In this document: piece after piece, positions 7,735 through 14,285 of the stretch | Layout: every line of letters starts with the position of its first letter | Position numbering within the stretch: the first letter of the stretch is position 1 | Assembly (NCBI GenBank): GCA_016178595.1 | Contig: JACOSY010000016.1 | Coordinates: forward strand, 1-38,150 | DNA length: 38,150 nt | Reading direction: 5' to 3' | DNA from: Ignavibacteria bacterium | GTDB lineage: Bacteria > Bacteroidota > Ignavibacteria > UBA10030 > SZUA-254 | Position numbers and translations under genes: made by a program | The notes under the pieces: model-generated | Told to the model about the DNA's origin: nothing | Seen by the model: only the letters and a program-made list of their open reading frames with translations | Databases searched by the model: none

Positions 7735-8862
7735 TTAATGGACGGGTTCCCGCCGCAATTCTTTTGAAACTTGATCGAGGAGCTTTCCATTCGTGGGATA
7801 GCGTCCGAGCATTTGCAGCATAGCCAGCATTGCTTCTTTCGGTTTCATACGATTGAGTGCTCGGCGCAGCATCTGGTATCGTCCCGTGTCGTGAGCGAAG
7901 AGCAACTCTTCTCGCCGCGTACCCGATTCTTGAATATTGATTGCCGGAAAAATCCGCTCGTTGGCAAGATCGCGGCTGAGGACAAGCTCCATGTTGCCCG
8001 TGCCTTTGAACTCCTGGAAAATCAACTCATCCATGCGGGAATTTGTCTCGACCAGCGCTGTTGCAATGATGGTGAGCGAGCCGCCGCCTTCCAACGCGCG
8101 TGCCGAGCCGAAGATGCGTTTTGGAATTTCAAGCGCTCGGATATCGACGCCGCCGGACATCGTTCTCCCGCTGCTTCGCTGTGCGGCGTTAAATGCGCGC
8201 CCCATTCGCGTCAGTGAATCCAACAGGAGAACGACATCACGTCCCGTTTCGGCTTTTCGCTTGGCGTACTCAAGCACGAGCTTGGCAAGCCGGACGTGGC
8301 TGTCCCTGTCGCTATCGTTCGAGCTGGCAAAGACTTCCCCCCGAATTGTGCGACTCATATCCGTCACCTCTTCCGGCCGCTCATCGACAAGCAGCACAAT
8401 CAAATTAATCTCCGGATGATTCGTACTGATCGCATGTGCAAATTGCTGCATGAGCATCGTCTTCCCTGCCTTCGGCGGCGAAACGATTAGCGCACGCTGG
8501 CCCTTTCCAACCGGACACAACAAATCGACGACTCTCATCGAAATGTCGTTCGAAGCGCCTGCAAGTGTGATTTGCTCGTTCGGATCGATCGCTGTCCGGC
8601 GAGCGAAATCCTCCACGCGCTTCCACTCCTCAGGCTTCATCCCATTGATTGATCGAATCTCTGCGATATCTATCCGTCCACGATCTCCTCGCTTCGTGCC
8701 ACATTCAACAAGACACGCTTCACGTAATTTATATGGCGCAATGAAATGGGGAGGAATACGGGGATCGGATGGATTCCTGTCTATTTCTAATGAGAGCGGC
8801 CGGAGAGCTCCGCCTCGATGTCCCTCGAATTCAATAATTCCTGTTATGTGTTGGTTCATCAT
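7735..8862 (-). CDS. Rho-type transcription terminator ATPase with a degenerate RNA-binding domain
   Basis: A hexameric RNA helicase of the Rho family, 375 residues against ~419 in E. coli. The ATPase half is fully conserved: Walker A SPPKAGKT (128-135), catalytic-Glu motif DERPEEVT (160-167), Walker B VLLLDSLTR (211-219), the Q-loop region SGGVDIRALEIPKRIFG, GGSLTIIATAL, EEFKGTGNMEL-like segment and the arginine-finger region SGTRREEL. The N-terminal helix bundle is absent. The cold-shock domain is present but altered: where classical Rho has RNP1 GFGFLR, this protein has HRGGALRP, and the DDIYVS tyrosine position reads SDPRIPP. The aromatic primary-site contacts are therefore missing. I infer a paralogue with different RNA preference, not the housekeeping Rho. 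It is 81 nt upstream of the glycosylase operon on the same strand. Confidence 0.88.
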   Translation of the reverse strand: MMNQHITGIIEFEGHRGGALRPLSLEIDRNPSDPRIPPHFIAPYKLREACLVECGTKRGDRGRIDIAEIRSINGMKPEEWKRVEDFARRTAIDPNEQITLAGASNDISMRVVDLLCPVGKGQRALIVSPPKAGKTMLMQQFAHAISTNHPEINLIVLLVDERPEEVTDMSRTIRGEVFASSNDSDRDSHVRLAKLVLEYAKRKAETGRDVVLLLDSLTRMGRAFNAAQRSSGRTMSGGVDIRALEIPKRIFGSARALEGGGSLTIIATALVETNSRMDELIFQEFKGTGNMELVLSRDLANERIFPAINIQESGTRREELLFAHDTGRYQMLRRALNRMKPKEAMLAMLQMLGRYPTNGKLLDQVSKELRREPVH

Positions 8863-8913
8863 GCTGCGTCTTTACTTTAATGATTTTTTTTGTATCTTCA
8901 GTACGAATATATT

Positions 8914-8920
8914 GAGAGGA
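8914..8920 (+). promoter_or_regulatory. Ribosome binding site of the DoxX gene
   Basis: GAGAGGA ends 7 nt before the ATG at 8928. The 65-bp divergent spacer between this gene and the Rho paralogue must hold promoters for both, but no consensus box is clear enough to call. Confidence 0.6.
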
Positions 8921-8927
8921 AACCGAC

Positions 8928-9398
8928 ATGAAGATTTCGAATATGCACATTGTTATGTTGCGCGTCGTCCTTGGAGTCCTATTCATCTTCGAAGGATGGG
9001 GAAAAATCGAAGACGGCTGGTTATCGACTTCTGCACCGCTCGCCGAGCGGCTCGCCAGTTTTCACCAGCGCGCGTCAGGTCTTCAGCTCACCTATCTGGA
9101 CAATGTCGCAATCCCATACGCCAATATCTGGTCACGACTGATGGCCCTCGGAGAAACCGCTCTGGGCATCTCGCTTGTCCTCGGACTCCTCGTTCATTTT
9201 TCAACGGCAATCGGGATCTTGATGGTGCTCAATTTTCACGCGGCAAATGGCACTCTCTTCGCGTGGATTTTTTTTGGAACTCCCTGGGCGGCATTTCTCG
9301 TCTCGAGCCTTCTCATTCTCTTCCTGGCCCGTGCAGGCCGCTGGGCAGGATTCGATGCGCTCCTGGCAAAATCGAACGCGAAAGGAATGCTCTGGTAA
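8928..9398 (+). CDS. DoxX family membrane protein
   Basis: A 156-residue integral membrane protein of the DoxX/DoxD superfamily: four hydrophobic helices, with the family's early R-V-V-L-G-V-L-F-I-F-E-G-W-G-K motif and a mid-protein GETALGISLVLGLL. Family members take part in thiosulfate:quinone oxidoreductase complexes or in redox-stress membrane complexes, but most single-gene members have no proven function. No DoxA partner is adjacent. A strong ribosome binding site precedes the start. The gene is divergent from the Rho paralogue. Seven bases after its stop begins a hairpin repeat (9405-9465), which may serve as its terminator. Confidence 0.85.
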   Translation: MKISNMHIVMLRVVLGVLFIFEGWGKIEDGWLSTSAPLAERLASFHQRASGLQLTYLDNVAIPYANIWSRLMALGETALGISLVLGLLVHFSTAIGILMVLNFHAANGTLFAWIFFGTPWAAFLVSSLLILFLARAGRWAGFDALLAKSNAKGMLW

Positions 9399-9404
9399 TA
9401 AGAC

Positions 9405-9465
9405 TCACAGCAGATCAATGGATGATGGAATGAGTGGTATCCTTTAATCTATTCATCTGCTGTGA
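9405..9465. repeat. Short inverted-repeat element, copy 1
   Basis: A 61-bp element with perfect 11-bp terminal inverted repeats, TCACAGCAGAT and ATCTGCTGTGA. A diverged copy lies in the opposite orientation at 23155-23213; the two share the terminal repeats, the ATGGATGA-like word and the AATCCTTT-like word. It fills the gap between two convergent genes and could fold as a bidirectional terminator. Confidence 0.7.
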
Positions 9466-9472
9466 TTGTTTA

Positions 9473-9883
9473 TCAGAACTCCGGCGGATGATCGATATCC
9501 ATTTCCAGTGTGAGTGACTCATTCGCGTAGATTGTCGTTTTTCGGGTTGCCGGAATCTGGATATCCCAGTCGCCCCTCTTATCCTTGATGACAGAACCCC
9601 AAAGCTTCCGAATCTTCCACGACGTGAATTGCTCCCAGAAAACCCAACCGAAATATGCAACGCTATCCTTCATGTAAAACGCAGGCACGCGTTCACCCCG
9701 TTCACACCTCACGCCGTCGACGGTCATCGGCTTGTAACCATGCCGCTCAAGTTCCTTTACAAAGAGATGCGTGAGATCCTGTCCTTCATGAACGAGATCG
9801 TGCTTGATGCGCTTGACAATCTTCCCTTCAACGATGGCGCGAAGGGCATCGCGGATATTGTCCTGAACGGCTGAGGCCGTCAT
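9473..9883 (-). CDS. Hypothetical protein
   Basis: A 136-residue soluble protein without recognised family. The N-terminal ~55 residues are charged and helical (DNIRDALRAIVEGKIVKRIKHDL, reading across a short stretch). The C-terminal half is beta-rich and unusually aromatic (YFGWVFWEQFTSW, then KLWGSV) and ends in an acidic Pro-rich tail, DIDHPPEF. There is no signal peptide or membrane helix. It is convergent with the DoxX gene, and its 5' side is a 254-bp spacer that has received a MITE-like insertion. Function unknown. Confidence 0.7.
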   Translation of the reverse strand: MTASAVQDNIRDALRAIVEGKIVKRIKHDLVHEGQDLTHLFVKELERHGYKPMTVDGVRCERGERVPAFYMKDSVAYFGWVFWEQFTSWKIRKLWGSVIKDKRGDWDIQIPATRKTTIYANESLTLEMDIDHPPEF

Positions 9884-9958
9884 GGAGTGATATATTGTGA
9901 GGACGGGTGAGAGCTTTACCAGGACGCCTCTTGTAATATAATAACTCCTTTTCTGAAA

Positions 9959-10096
9959 TGCAATCGGGTGCTGTCCTAATTTGAAAATTCTTGATGCCCA
10001 TCATGGTTCGACTCTCCGCTCACCATGACGATAAACGTCACCCTGGGCGAAGTCGAGAGGTGATACTGAACCAAATTGGGACAGTACCTGCAATCG
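9959..10096. mobile_element. MITE-like element with 8-bp target-site duplication
   Basis: The insert spans 9967-10088 (122 bp). Its ends are 17-bp inverted repeats: GGTGCTGTCCTAATTTG at 9967-9983 and CAAATTGGGACAGTACC at 10072-10088, two mismatches, both G-T compatible. Outside these sits a perfect 8-bp direct repeat TGCAATCG (9959-9966 and 10089-10096). Inside are hairpins TCATGGT/ACCATGA (10001-10028) and TGACG/CGTCA (10026-10040), and a diverged inverted pair of TCGACT...CGC words. There is no coding capacity, so it must have been moved in trans. It lies between divergent genes, 41 bp before the VKOR-like start. Confidence 0.85.
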
Positions 10097-10137
10097 CAGA
10101 AACTTGACGTGAAAATAAACTCTCACTATCTTTATAG

Positions 10138-10569
10138 ATGATTGTTGCTCTTGCACTTCTGGCTCTCAGTATCCTCGGCTTCGCAATTGCTCTCTATTTT
10201 TCTCTGGTAAGCTACGGATTTATGTCTCCCAATCAATGGTTTATTCCCTTTATGTGCCGGATGGATGAACGGACGTGTTTCTTCGTTATTGGCACGCCCG
10301 AAGCGCGAGTTTTCGGTCTGCCGAATTCTGTTCTCGGGATTCCGTACCACGTATGCACTGCCGGCATCGCCATTCTGCTGTTTCGCAGACATCCGCTGCC
10401 TTTACAAGCGATCGTCGTCATCGTTTCGTTTTCAACAGTTCTCTTCAGCATCTATCTTGCATACTCCCTGTTGTTCACGCTGAAGACACGCTGTATCTTA
10501 TGCTTCACGAGCCACATCATCAATGTGTTCATATTTATTCTGCTCCTCGTCCATTCCGATCCATCCTAA
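10138..10569 (+). CDS. Vitamin K epoxide reductase-like membrane thiol oxidoreductase
   Basis: A four-helix membrane protein of the VKOR family (143 residues), which passes electrons from newly formed protein disulfides to quinone. The diagnostic residues are present: loop cysteines Cys40 and Cys47 in CRMDERTC, the conserved LPNSVLGIPY motif with Ser64, and the active-site pair Cys119-x-x-Cys122 in RCILCF. It is the minimal single-domain form, without the C-terminal thioredoxin domain found in many bacterial homologues, so it needs a separate DsbA-like partner; none is adjacent. Six nt separate it from the deacetylase gene, implying co-transcription. A MITE insertion ends 41 bp upstream and may have displaced the original promoter. 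Confidence 0.85.
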   Translation: MIVALALLALSILGFAIALYFSLVSYGFMSPNQWFIPFMCRMDERTCFFVIGTPEARVFGLPNSVLGIPYHVCTAGIAILLFRRHPLPLQAIVVIVSFSTVLFSIYLAYSLLFTLKTRCILCFTSHIINVFIFILLLVHSDPS

Positions 10570-10575
10570 ACCCGT

Positions 10576-11526
10576 ATGCCATCACGCACCGGATTCGTCT
10601 ACCACGATCGTTTTCTCGAACACGACACCGGACCCGGTCATCCGGAGCGGCCTGACCGATTGCGATCCATAACCCATCACTTGAAACAACAAAATCTCTG
10701 GCCTGAGTTACACCACCTCATTATCGATCAGGCATTGGAGGAATCGCTTCTGAGCGTACACAAGCTCGAGCACGTCAAGTTCGTGAAGGAATCGTGCAGG
10801 CGCGGCACCCGGCTCCTGGATTCAGGTGATACGTGTGTATCATCCGAGTCGTACGATGTGGCACTTCTTGCCGCCGGCGGAGCGATCGCGGCGGTTGATG
10901 CCGTCGCGAACGGATTGCTGAAGAACGTTTTCTGCGCGGTCCGACCCCCGGGGCACCACGCCGAGCGAAACCGCATTATGGGATTCTGTCTCTTCAATAC
11001 TATTGCCATCGCCGCACGGCATGCCCAAACAGCGTTCGGCCTGAAGCGAATAGCCATTGTGGATTGGGATGTGCACCATGGTAACGGCACGCAGGAAATA
11101 TTTTACGCAGATCGCTCGATCCTTTTCATCAGCACGCATCAATATCCTCTCTGGCCGGGAACAGGCGCGCGTGACGAGCAGGGCGAAGGCGAAGGCAGGG
11201 GTTATACTCTGAATATTCCGATGCCGCCCGGAAGCGGTGAGAAGGAGTACGTTGACGCTTTCACCCGCGAGATCCTTCCTGCCCTCGACGGTTACCGGCC
11301 GGAACTCATCCTTATCTCGGCAGGATTCGATGCGCATCGAGACGATCCCCTGGCAAATATCAATCTTACCGAAGAAACGTTTGCAAAGCTTACGTCGCTC
11401 ATCATGGAAATGGCTGAGACCTGCTGCGATGGCAAGATTGTTTCGCTCCTCGAAGGAGGCTATAACCTTCAGGCACTCGCACGAAGTGTCGAAGCACATA
11501 TCCGCACGCTCGTCCAATCGGCTTGA
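10576..11526 (+). CDS. Histone deacetylase-like zinc amidohydrolase
   Basis: A member of the HDAC/acetoin utilisation/acetylpolyamine amidohydrolase superfamily, removing acetyl groups from lysine, polyamine or related substrates in the cytoplasm. 316 residues. Zinc ligands Asp165 and His167 (VDWDVHHGNGTQ) and Asp252 (SAGFDAHRDD) are present, as are the catalytic His127-His128 pair (RPPGHHAE) and the LLEGGYN tyrosine near the C-terminus. The early GHPERPDRL motif is typical of the class II-like bacterial group. It follows the VKOR-like gene by 6 nt. The true substrate cannot be deduced from sequence. Confidence 0.92.
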   Translation: MPSRTGFVYHDRFLEHDTGPGHPERPDRLRSITHHLKQQNLWPELHHLIIDQALEESLLSVHKLEHVKFVKESCRRGTRLLDSGDTCVSSESYDVALLAAGGAIAAVDAVANGLLKNVFCAVRPPGHHAERNRIMGFCLFNTIAIAARHAQTAFGLKRIAIVDWDVHHGNGTQEIFYADRSILFISTHQYPLWPGTGARDEQGEGEGRGYTLNIPMPPGSGEKEYVDAFTREILPALDGYRPELILISAGFDAHRDDPLANINLTEETFAKLTSLIMEMAETCCDGKIVSLLEGGYNLQALARSVEAHIRTLVQSA

Positions 11527-11577
11527 TTTTCACTCAACAGTTACCTACTATAATAATAGAGCCTGATAAAGACACTG

Positions 11578-12597
11578 ATGAACGGTAACGATCCTTCGAC
11601 ATCTCCGCGGCTGGTGCTGCTGAATTTCTATTCGACCATCATGCGCCTCCTGAGCGGGGTGATGGTGGGCCTGATTCTCCTGTTTCTCCTCCCCGTAATC
11701 ACTCCCTATCTGGAAAACGCACACGAATTTCGGTACATTCGCTCCGCACTCACGGTGCAAGCCGCACTTGAGCAGGGCGTCCGAAGTAGTTTCCCGACGA
11801 AAATTGCCGGGAAGGACATGAGTCGGTGGCTCGCAATCCTGGCATTCTTCATCCTGAGCAGCAGCTTTAGCAAGTCCGGTGAGAAATTTTATGGAAAGGC
11901 ACAGTACCTGCGCTACAAGCTTTCGATGGAGGAATGGAAGGAATACATGCACCTCTCCGACAATGCAATCGTTCTTTCCCCGCTGAACCGGAAACTCGAA
12001 CAGATCAAGAACGCCAAGAGCAGAGACCGCGAGCAGCTTCTCAAGGAATTTGCTGAGACGAAAAAGCGGCTGGATGCGATGGGACGGGACCTCGCCTTCC
12101 TTTCAGTCGATGTGGTTGATTCGACCGGCATGAAGAGCGGCGAAGAACGGGCGGCCATCGAACATGACTTCAAAGAGTATCGAAGACTTGTCGAGCGAGC
12201 ACTCGCTGCGTCCGGCTGCCTGAAGGCAACATGGACACCGGATGGTGTGATGAGCTGCTTTACGACTGTGGATGCCGCTGTGCGCTCGGCGCAAGAAGTG
12301 ATCGATGCATTGGAAGATTTCAATCACCACGTCAAAACAATACGGAGAAACTTTAGCGTTCGGTGCGGCGTGAACTTCGGCTTCGTCTACTTCGATGACT
12401 CCATGCCGCTGGAGGATATCAGCGACCGCGTCATCGATGTCGCTGCACATATTCAGAAGAAGGCGAAGCCTAATTCAATTTGTGTGGCGAAGCAGGCCAT
12501 TGAGCCGCTCAATGGGAGGGAAGGATTCGAGCCTGCCGGTACGATGGTCGATGGGTATGAGTTGTATGAGTGGAGGAAACGGGCAGCGGCGTACTAG
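11578..12597 (+). CDS. Membrane class III nucleotidyl cyclase-like protein, catalytic residues partly replaced
   Basis: A 339-residue protein with two membrane helices (about 22-43 and 83-97), a helical linker, and a C-terminal class III adenylate/guanylate cyclase homology domain from ~172. The first metal aspartates are present (LSVDVVDSTG, Asp178), and PDGVMSCF aligns with the GDAVMAVF segment carrying the second. However, the transition-state region normally reading VNxAARL is IDVAAHI here, so the usual Asn and Arg are Asp and His. The protein may bind nucleotide without full activity, or use different chemistry. The TAG stop is formed by the outer bases of the hairpin element that follows. 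Confidence 0.8.
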   Translation: MNGNDPSTSPRLVLLNFYSTIMRLLSGVMVGLILLFLLPVITPYLENAHEFRYIRSALTVQAALEQGVRSSFPTKIAGKDMSRWLAILAFFILSSSFSKSGEKFYGKAQYLRYKLSMEEWKEYMHLSDNAIVLSPLNRKLEQIKNAKSRDREQLLKEFAETKKRLDAMGRDLAFLSVDVVDSTGMKSGEERAAIEHDFKEYRRLVERALAASGCLKATWTPDGVMSCFTTVDAAVRSAQEVIDALEDFNHHVKTIRRNFSVRCGVNFGFVYFDDSMPLEDISDRVIDVAAHIQKKAKPNSICVAKQAIEPLNGREGFEPAGTMVDGYELYEWRKRAAAY

Positions 12598-12790
12598 CAG
12601 GTTGTTGAAAAAGTCGATTGCCACGAGCTTTAGCTCGTGGCAAAGATTCATAAGACAAGATTGGGTTTCAACCCATTTAAAAAATCCTCAGATTCATAGG
12701 GCTGAAGCCCAATTATTTTTTTCTTGCTTGCTTGCCACGACCTAAAGGTCGTGGCAACATGGGCAGAAACAGTTTTTCAACAGCCTGCTA
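12595..12790. mobile_element. Four-hairpin TIR element, copy 1
   Basis: A 196-bp element bounded by 18-bp inverted repeats, TAGCAGGTTGTTGAAAAA and TTTTTCAACAGCCTGCTA (one G-T-compatible mismatch). Inside are four hairpins: 12620-12641 (stem GCCACGAGCT), 12662-12675 (TGGGTT), 12699-12710 (GGGCT) and 12734-12755 (GCCACGACCT). The same ends and the same four hairpins in the same order recur at 37448-37655, while the spacers between hairpins differ. No open reading frame. The arrangement resembles REP/BIME elements mobilised by Y1 (RAYT) transposases, but none is in the window. Confidence 0.85.
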
Positions 12791-14245
12791 AGCGCGTTTC
12801 CAGGTGGTCGTATCTTTTTTGTCTTCGAGTACGATCCCGAGTTTCTGTAGTCCATCCCGAATCTGATCCGAGAGTGTCCACAACTTCTGCTTCCGAATTT
12901 CGTTTCGAAGATCGATAATCAGCTCGACAAGCCCAGGCTCAAGAGAGCCATCGTCACCGAACCGCACATCTGTTTGTGTCGGAAATATTCCGAGGATCGT
13001 TCCGCCGAGTTCCATAAAAAATTCATCGATTTCTTTCATCTGGTTCGGTAAGAGCCGTGCTTCCGCCAACTCACTATTGACTTCGCGTGCAACTTCGAAA
13101 AGAATGGCCATTGCCTGCGGCGTGTTGAAGTCATCGTTCATTGCTTCGAGGAATTGCGATTTGAAACCCGCAATGTCGATCGTCATGCCGCCAGCAGGCA
13201 ACTCTTCATCATTTCTTCGCTTGAGTTCTGCCCGGACATTCCTCACTGTATTGAACAGCTTTTCGTAACCTTTTGAGGCCCCCTCGAGCGCTTCATCGGT
13301 AAAATCGAGCGTGCTGTGATAATGGCTTTGGAGGATAAAGAACCGAACGACGAGTGGATCATGTTTCTTAAACAGGTCTTTCAGCAGGGTGAAATTCCCC
13401 AGCGACTTGCTCATCTTCTGGCCATTCACCGTCACAAGATTGTTGTGAATCCAGTGGCGGACGAAGGGCTTCCCTGTGGCGCACTCGCTCTGTGCAATCT
13501 CGCATTCATGGTGCGGAAACTGGTTGTCCATGCCGCCGCCGTGGATGTCGAACGTTTCGCCGAGATACTTCATCGACATGGCTGAGCATTCGATATGCCA
13601 GCCCGGGAATCCTACGCCCCACGGACTGGGCCAGCGCATGATGTGTTCCGGCTCGGCGAACTTCCAGAGCGCGAAGTCGTTCGGGTGTCGTTTCTCGGTT
13701 TTCACTCCGACGCGCGTTCCAGCTTCGGCGTCTTCGGTACTGCGCCCTGAAAGCTTCCCGTACTCCTTATCTTTCGAGACGTCGAAATAAACCGAACCGT
13801 TCACTTCGTATGCAAATCCTTTCTCCATAAGATGCTTGATGATCTCGATCTGCTCGATGATGTGGCCTGTTGCGCGCGGCGAAATATCGGGACGAACAAC
13901 GCCGAGTGCGTCCATATCCTCGAAGTAACTGCGCGTGTAGAACTCCGCGATCTCCATCGGGTGCTTGTGTTCGAGACGACTCTGCTTGAGCAATCGATCC
14001 TCGCCTTCGTTCGTATCGCCGAGAAGATGACCTACGTCGGTGATGTTCTGCACGTATTCCACCGTGTACTTGGAGTATCGCAGGTATCGCACGATGACAT
14101 CGAAGGAAACGTAACTCTTGCCGTGCCCGATGTGCGAGTGGCCGTAAACGGTCGGCCCGCAAACGTACATGCCGACGTGACCTTCGTGCAGCGGCTTGAA
14201 GTCTTCTTTTTTGCGGGTGAGGGTGTTGTAGATCTTTAGTGCCAT
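12788..14245 (-). CDS. cysS: Cysteinyl-tRNA synthetase
   Basis: A class I aminoacyl-tRNA synthetase charging tRNA-Cys, 485 residues, full length for the family. Zinc ligand Cys29 sits in YVCGPTVYGHSHIGH with the HIGH motif at 38-41. The further zinc-site region is GWHIECSAMS and FPHHECEIAQSE, and the KMSKS loop (QKMSKSLGNF) is intact. The anticodon-binding helical domain follows (DDFNTPQAMAILFEVAREVN). The stop codon TAG lies in the right terminal repeat of the hairpin element at 12595-12790. It is 40 nt downstream of the oligopeptidase gene on the same strand. Confidence 0.97.
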   Translation of the reverse strand: MALKIYNTLTRKKEDFKPLHEGHVGMYVCGPTVYGHSHIGHGKSYVSFDVIVRYLRYSKYTVEYVQNITDVGHLLGDTNEGEDRLLKQSRLEHKHPMEIAEFYTRSYFEDMDALGVVRPDISPRATGHIIEQIEIIKHLMEKGFAYEVNGSVYFDVSKDKEYGKLSGRSTEDAEAGTRVGVKTEKRHPNDFALWKFAEPEHIMRWPSPWGVGFPGWHIECSAMSMKYLGETFDIHGGGMDNQFPHHECEIAQSECATGKPFVRHWIHNNLVTVNGQKMSKSLGNFTLLKDLFKKHDPLVVRFFILQSHYHSTLDFTDEALEGASKGYEKLFNTVRNVRAELKRRNDEELPAGGMTIDIAGFKSQFLEAMNDDFNTPQAMAILFEVAREVNSELAEARLLPNQMKEIDEFFMELGGTILGIFPTQTDVRFGDDGSLEPGLVELIIDLRNEIRKQKLWTLSDQIRDGLQKLGIVLEDKKDTTTWKRA

Positions 14246-14285
14246 CGCTGAATAATGAATGTAAAGAATATGTTTCTGTGAACAA

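Noticed and set aside
12595-12790. Ordinary bidirectional terminator between convergent genes
   Set aside because: It has matched terminal inverted repeats and a second full copy 25 kb away, so it is an element, though it may also terminate transcription.
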